From assembly GCF_902498995.1 (NCBI RefSeq), contig NZ_CABVLY010000007.1, positions 1 to 64,000 of the forward strand: a stretch of 64,000 bases of DNA. The letters run 5' to 3'. The translations under genes and the position numbers were made by a program. The notes under the pieces were generated by a model. It did not search any database and was not told the DNA's origin. It was given only the letters and a program-made list of their open reading frames with translations. Below are positions 60,855 through 64,000 of this stretch, one piece after another (the first letter of the stretch is position 1; each line of letters starts with the position of its first letter). This DNA is from Burkholderia anthina. GTDB lineage: Bacteria > Pseudomonadota > Gammaproteobacteria > Burkholderiales > Burkholderiaceae.

Positions 60855-60870
60855 GCGCCCTCCTGCGGTA

Positions 60871-61161
60871 TCAGTCGTCGAGCCGGAAGTGACCGCTATG
60901 CAGCAACACCGGCCGGCCGCCGATTTCGTCGAGCATTCGCCGCGCCATCGTCTCGATCGCCGGCCGGTGCGCGTCGAACGCATCCAGCAAATCCCGCTCG
61001 AGCAGCGACCGCGCGCCGAAATGGTCTTCCAGCGCTTCGGCCGTAACCGCGCACTGCACGCAGCGGCCGTCGACCAGCGCCGAAAACGCAACGACCAGAT
61101 CGCGTCCGCAGTATTCGGGCGGGTCCGGGGGAAAGGCAATCTGCATCTGTCCGCCTGTCAT
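60871..61161 (-). CDS. DUF1488-family protein
   Basis: A 96-residue protein (start 61161, or 61146 if the second Met is used) with the family outline: IAFPPDPPEY at the start, VVAFSALVDGRCVQCAVTAEALEDHFGA, and an LLERDLLDAFDAHRPAIETMARRML helix. DUF1488 proteins are short, cytoplasmic and of unknown role. It is the first gene behind the FNR-type box at 61212-61225. Confidence 0.8.
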   Translation of the reverse strand: MTGGQMQIAFPPDPPEYCGRDLVVAFSALVDGRCVQCAVTAEALEDHFGARSLLERDLLDAFDAHRPAIETMARRMLDEIGGRPVLLHSGHFRLDD

Positions 61162-61211
61162 CGTCGTAACGACTCCATGACCAGAGCATAGTGGTGTGCG
61201 CCGCCGCGCGC

Positions 61212-61225
61212 TTGACCCACGTCAA
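61212..61225. promoter_or_regulatory. FNR-type box upstream of the DUF1488 operon
   Basis: TTGACCCACGTCAA is a symmetric TTGAC-N4-GTCAA, one base per half away from TTGAT-N4-ATCAA. Its centre is 57 bases before the start at 61161, so it would be near -41 if the 5' leader is about 20 bases. Confidence 0.5.
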
Positions 61226-61278
61226 GCGGCTCGCCGGGCCATGTGATGCCATGCGGCACGACGCGCGGCCGGGCGGGT

Positions 61279-61677
61279 TCAGCCCGCGTCCGCGTCGATC
61301 GTCGCGCCACGCTCCGCCAGCAGCTCGCGCAGCACGCTGCGATGGCAACGGTGCGCATCCTCGCAGTAACAGCCGATCGAGAATGCGCTCGTTGCGGACA
61401 GCGCCGCAAGCAGGTCCAGCACCTTCGGCGCGTCGCCATGCGCCATTTCCGCGCGGAAGTGCCGCGCGAACGCGCGCCATTGCGCGTCGGTTTCGGCGGT
61501 GAGCGCCTGCGCGACGAGTTCGGCGCTCGGCGACAGCGTCGGCAGCCATACATCATAGTAGTTTCGCGACGCGAATTCCGCCTTCGGTACGCCGCGCGGC
61601 GGTCGCCGCACCGTGCCGATCCTCAGGCCCTCGCCGGGCGCGCGTGGCGTGCCCAGCCGTACGATTCGAATAGCCAT
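61279..61677 (-). CDS. DUF488-family protein
   Basis: A 132-residue protein from ATG 61677 behind GGAGCGGC. The family core is present: IRIVRLGTPRAPGEGLRIGTVRRPPRGV, YYDVWLPTLSPS and FSIGCYCEDAHRCHRSVLRELL, with the conserved Cys/His cluster. YeaO-type DUF488 proteins are of unknown function; the CYC-x-x-x-x-x-C-H-R motif may bind metal or DNA. Confidence 0.85.
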   Translation of the reverse strand: MAIRIVRLGTPRAPGEGLRIGTVRRPPRGVPKAEFASRNYYDVWLPTLSPSAELVAQALTAETDAQWRAFARHFRAEMAHGDAPKVLDLLAALSATSAFSIGCYCEDAHRCHRSVLRELLAERGATIDADAG

Positions 61678-61736
61678 GCCGCTCCTTCCCGCGTTCGATC
61701 CCTCATCGTACCGCCGCGCCGCAGCCGCGCAAGAAA

Positions 61737-61770
61737 AAACCGGCTGCCTCCGCACGGAGACAGCCGGTTT
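61737..61770 (-). terminator. Rho-independent terminator of the aminotransferase gene
   Basis: AAACCGGCTG and CAGCCGGTTT form a long stem with additional inner pairs; read on the minus strand it is followed by TTTTTTC. It lies 35 bases beyond the stop codon at 61805. Confidence 0.85.
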
Positions 61771-61804
61771 CTGCGATGCGATCCGGCGCGCGCCGGCGCG
61801 CCGG

Positions 61805-63007
61805 TCAGACGCCGCTCTTCAGCACCTTGCCGATCGCATCCGCGACGATGCCGACGTTCGAGTCGTTCAGGCCCGCGACGCACATGCGGCCCGAACGCAG
61901 GATGTACACGCCGTGCACTTCGCGCAGCGCTTCGACCTGCGATTCGGTCAGGCCCGTGTACGTGAACATCCCGCGCTGCTTGACGTAACGCGTCAGCGCT
62001 TCGCCGCTCACGTGATCGCGCAGGCCGTCGTGGATCGACTGGCGCATCCGCGCGATGCGGCGGCACATCGCCGCGAGTTCCTCTTCCCACTGCTTGCGCA
62101 GCGCGGGGGTGTTGAGCACGGTCGCGACGACCTTCGCACCGTAGGTTTGCGGGTTGCTGTAGTTCGAGCGCACCGCGCCGGCCAGTTGCCCGAGCACGCG
62201 GTCGGCCGCGGCGGCATCCTCGCAGACGACGCTCAGGCCGCCGACGCGCTCGCCATACAGCGAGAAGTTCTTCGAGAACGAGTTCGCGACGAGCGCCGGC
62301 ACGCCGCGGCGGGCCAGCTCGCGCACCGCGAACGCGTCCGCGTCGAGCCCCGCGCCGAAGCCCTGGTACGCCATGTCGACGAACGGCAGCAGCCCGCGCG
62401 CCTCGATCACGTCGATCAGCTTCTCCCACTGGCCTTCGTCGAGATCGACGCCGGTCGGGTTGTGGCAGCACGCGTGCAGCAGCACGATGCTGCGCGCCGG
62501 CAGCGCGTCGATCGCCGCGAGCATCGCGTCGAACTTCAGGCCGCCCGTCGCTTCGTCGTAGTACGGGTACGTATTCACCGTGAAGCCCGCGCGCTCGAAG
62601 ATGAAGCGGTGGTTTTCCCAGCTCGGATCGCTGAGCCACACCTGCGCGTCCGGGAAGTAGCGCTTCAGGAAATCCGCGCCGACCTTCAGCGCGCCCGAGC
62701 CGCCGAGCGTCTGCACGGTGGCGATGCGGCCGGCCGCACGCGCCGGGTGATCGGCGCCGAACACCAGCGACTGGACGGCGTCGCGATACGCGGCCAGGCC
62801 GATCATCGGCAGGTAGGGCTTCGGGCCGATGTCGCGCTGCAGCGCGGTTTCGGCTTCGCGCACGGCGCCCATCACGGGAATCCGGCCTTCGGCGTCGAAA
62901 TAGATGCCGATGCTCAGGTTGACCTTCTGATCGCGCGGATCTTTCTGGAAGTTCTCGTTGAGCGTCAGGATCGGGTCGCCGGGGTACGCGTCGATGTGTT
63001 CGAACAT
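61805..63007 (-). CDS. tyrB: Aromatic amino acid aminotransferase
   Basis: A 400-residue class I aminotransferase of the TyrB/AspC group. It has the N-terminal MFEHIDAYPGDPILTLNENFQKDPR, HACCHNPTGVDL around the PLP-binding Asn, the Schiff-base Lys in ANSFSKNFSLYGERVG, and the C-terminal RMCVAGLNDSNV. The reaction is transamination of tyrosine, phenylalanine and aspartate with 2-oxoglutarate. With the AroP-type permease upstream on the same strand it forms an aromatic amino acid uptake and use pair. Confidence 0.92.
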   Translation of the reverse strand: MFEHIDAYPGDPILTLNENFQKDPRDQKVNLSIGIYFDAEGRIPVMGAVREAETALQRDIGPKPYLPMIGLAAYRDAVQSLVFGADHPARAAGRIATVQTLGGSGALKVGADFLKRYFPDAQVWLSDPSWENHRFIFERAGFTVNTYPYYDEATGGLKFDAMLAAIDALPARSIVLLHACCHNPTGVDLDEGQWEKLIDVIEARGLLPFVDMAYQGFGAGLDADAFAVRELARRGVPALVANSFSKNFSLYGERVGGLSVVCEDAAAADRVLGQLAGAVRSNYSNPQTYGAKVVATVLNTPALRKQWEEELAAMCRRIARMRQSIHDGLRDHVSGEALTRYVKQRGMFTYTGLTESQVEALREVHGVYILRSGRMCVAGLNDSNVGIVADAIGKVLKSGV

Positions 63008-63070
63008 GGCTATGTCGGTCTCGTTTGGAAGAATGATCGGTGGTGGCCTGGCCTGCGTGCAGCGTCGGTG

Positions 63071-64000
63071 TCAGCGGATGGACGCGCCGTCGCGCACCGC
63101 GTAGCCCGCATTCTTCTGACGGAAGCGATACCCGATCGCGAGCACCGCGAGCCATACCGGGATCAGGTACACCGACAGGCGGAGATCCGGTGTCAGGTAC
63201 ATCACGACGAGAATGCCGGCCATGAACGCCAGGCACAGGTAATTCGTGAAAGGATAGCCCAGACTGCGGAAGGAAGTCTGCTCTCCGGCGATACGCTTGG
63301 CCTGGCGGAACTTCAGGTGGATCAGCGTGATCATCGCCCAGTTGATGATCAGCGCCGACACGACGAGGCCCATCAGCACCTCGAACGCCTTGCCCGGCAT
63401 GAAGTAGTTGACCAGCACGCACACGCCGGTCGCGAGCGCCGACGCGCCGAGCGCGGCGAGCGGAATGCCGCGCTTGTTCACCGAGCACAGCACCTTCGGC
63501 GCGTTGCCCTGCTTCGCGAGGCCGAACAGCATCCGGCTGTTGCTGTACACGCCGCTGTTGTAGACCGACAGCGCGGCCGTCAGCACGACCACGTTCAGCA
63601 CGTTCGCGACCAGGTTGCTGCTCAGCGCGTGGAAGATCAGCACGAACGGGCTGCCGCCGGAGACGACCTTCTCCCACGGATACAGCGACAGCAGCACGGC
63701 GAGCGCGCCGATGTAGAAAATCAGGATCCGGTAGATCACCTGGTTGGTCGCGCGCGGAATGCTGCGCTTCGGATCGTCGGCTTCGGCCGCGGTGATGCCG
63801 ATCAGCTCCAGCCCGCCGAACGAGAACATGATCGCCGCCATCGACATCACGAGCCCCGACACGCCGTTCGGGAAGAAGCCGCCGTGCTGCCACAGGTTCG
63901 CGACGGTCGCTTCCGGCCCCGCATGACCGCTCGCGAGCAGCCAGCCGCCGAAACCGATCATCCCGACGATCGCGGCCACCTTGATGATCGAGAACCAGAA
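63071..64000 (-). CDS. AroP/PheP-type aromatic amino acid permease (partial)
   Basis: The frame runs through the right edge, so only the C-terminal about 310 residues are visible. There are at least eight membrane segments with APC motifs (FSFGGLELIGITAAEADDPKRSIPRATNQVIYRILIFY in substance; SVYNSGVYSNSRMLFGLAKQGNAPK). It resembles AroP, PheP and LysP more than the permease at 39035. It is upstream of tyrB on the same strand with a 63-base gap. Confidence 0.88.
   Translation of the reverse strand, partial: FWFSIIKVAAIVGMIGFGGWLLASGHAGPEATVANLWQHGGFFPNGVSGLVMSMAAIMFSFGGLELIGITAAEADDPKRSIPRATNQVIYRILIFYIGALAVLLSLYPWEKVVSGGSPFVLIFHALSSNLVANVLNVVVLTAALSVYNSGVYSNSRMLFGLAKQGNAPKVLCSVNKRGIPLAALGASALATGVCVLVNYFMPGKAFEVLMGLVVSALIINWAMITLIHLKFRQAKRIAGEQTSFRSLGYPFTNYLCLAFMAGILVVMYLTPDLRLSVYLIPVWLAVLAIGYRFRQKNAGYAVRDGASIR

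Noticed and set aside
1-64000. CRISPR array, rRNA, tRNA, insertion sequence or prophage
   Set aside because: I looked for spaced short repeats, transposase or integrase frames and tRNA-like cloverleaf sequences and saw none; a covariance-model scan would be needed to exclude tRNAs and small RNAs fully.

Overview
The window reads as a Burkholderia chromosome, most likely a secondary replicon of a Burkholderia cepacia complex species. The basis is high GC, strong GC3 codon bias, and families typical of the genus (DUF4148, DUF3562, many universal stress proteins, a FAN1-type nuclease, MHS transporters, large two-component kinases). I saw no rRNA, tRNA, CRISPR array or insertion sequence. Species and replicon are inferences.

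Region 1 (1-7.9 kb) is the most unusual. An OmpR-type regulator with a degenerate receiver and a GNAT protein are followed by two minus-strand genes: a 913-residue candidate effector with a papain/OTU-like Cys-His signature, and a cysteine-free, glycine-rich, internally duplicated harpin-like protein. Both are preceded by sequences matching the hrpII (HrpB-type) box plus its YANNNT -10 element, with identical distance from the -10 to the start codon. This looks like a type III secretion effector/harpin pair away from the secretion genes. A KfrA-like coiled-coil DNA-binding protein follows.

Region 2 (8-17.4 kb): a membrane protein/periplasmic protein/short CDF transporter group; a LuxR regulator; an esterase overlapping a RibB gene with a degenerate RibA half; a HipBA module with a concentric nested palindrome in its promoter; and an old-yellow-enzyme oxidoreductase.

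Region 3 (17.4-22.8 kb): a 4-hydroxyphenylpyruvate dioxygenase-like gene divergent from an MHS transporter, then a MurA-like enolpyruvyl transferase and a PcaR/PobR-type IclR regulator. A PcaR-like operator lies in the divergent promoter and again before the regulator. Region 4 (22.8-26.8 kb): a FAN1-like nuclease and a DinG/XPD-like helicase in one overlapping operon behind a perfect SOS box.

Region 5 (26.9-47.6 kb) is rich in stress and signalling genes: MipA-type outer membrane protein, several small proteins, a CBS remnant, BON protein, hybrid histidine kinase, sigma-54 activator, chemoreceptor, universal stress proteins, permease, DedA-rhodanese fusion, cupin, a NarL-type kinase/regulator pair, LprI-like and DUF4148 proteins. 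FNR-type boxes precede both universal stress genes.

Region 6 (48-51.6 kb): a LysR regulator among three short-chain dehydrogenase genes (one truncated) and a DUF427 gene; two promoters share a spaced motif. Region 7 (51.7-58.7 kb): a penicillin-binding protein 1A, then a trans-3-hydroxy-L-proline route (dehydratase, substrate-binding protein, GntR regulator, pyrroline-2-carboxylate reductase). Region 8 (58.8-64 kb): a single-domain receiver, FNR, a HPF-like protein and small DUF genes behind a third FNR-type box, then an aromatic aminotransferase and an AroP-type permease cut by the window edge.
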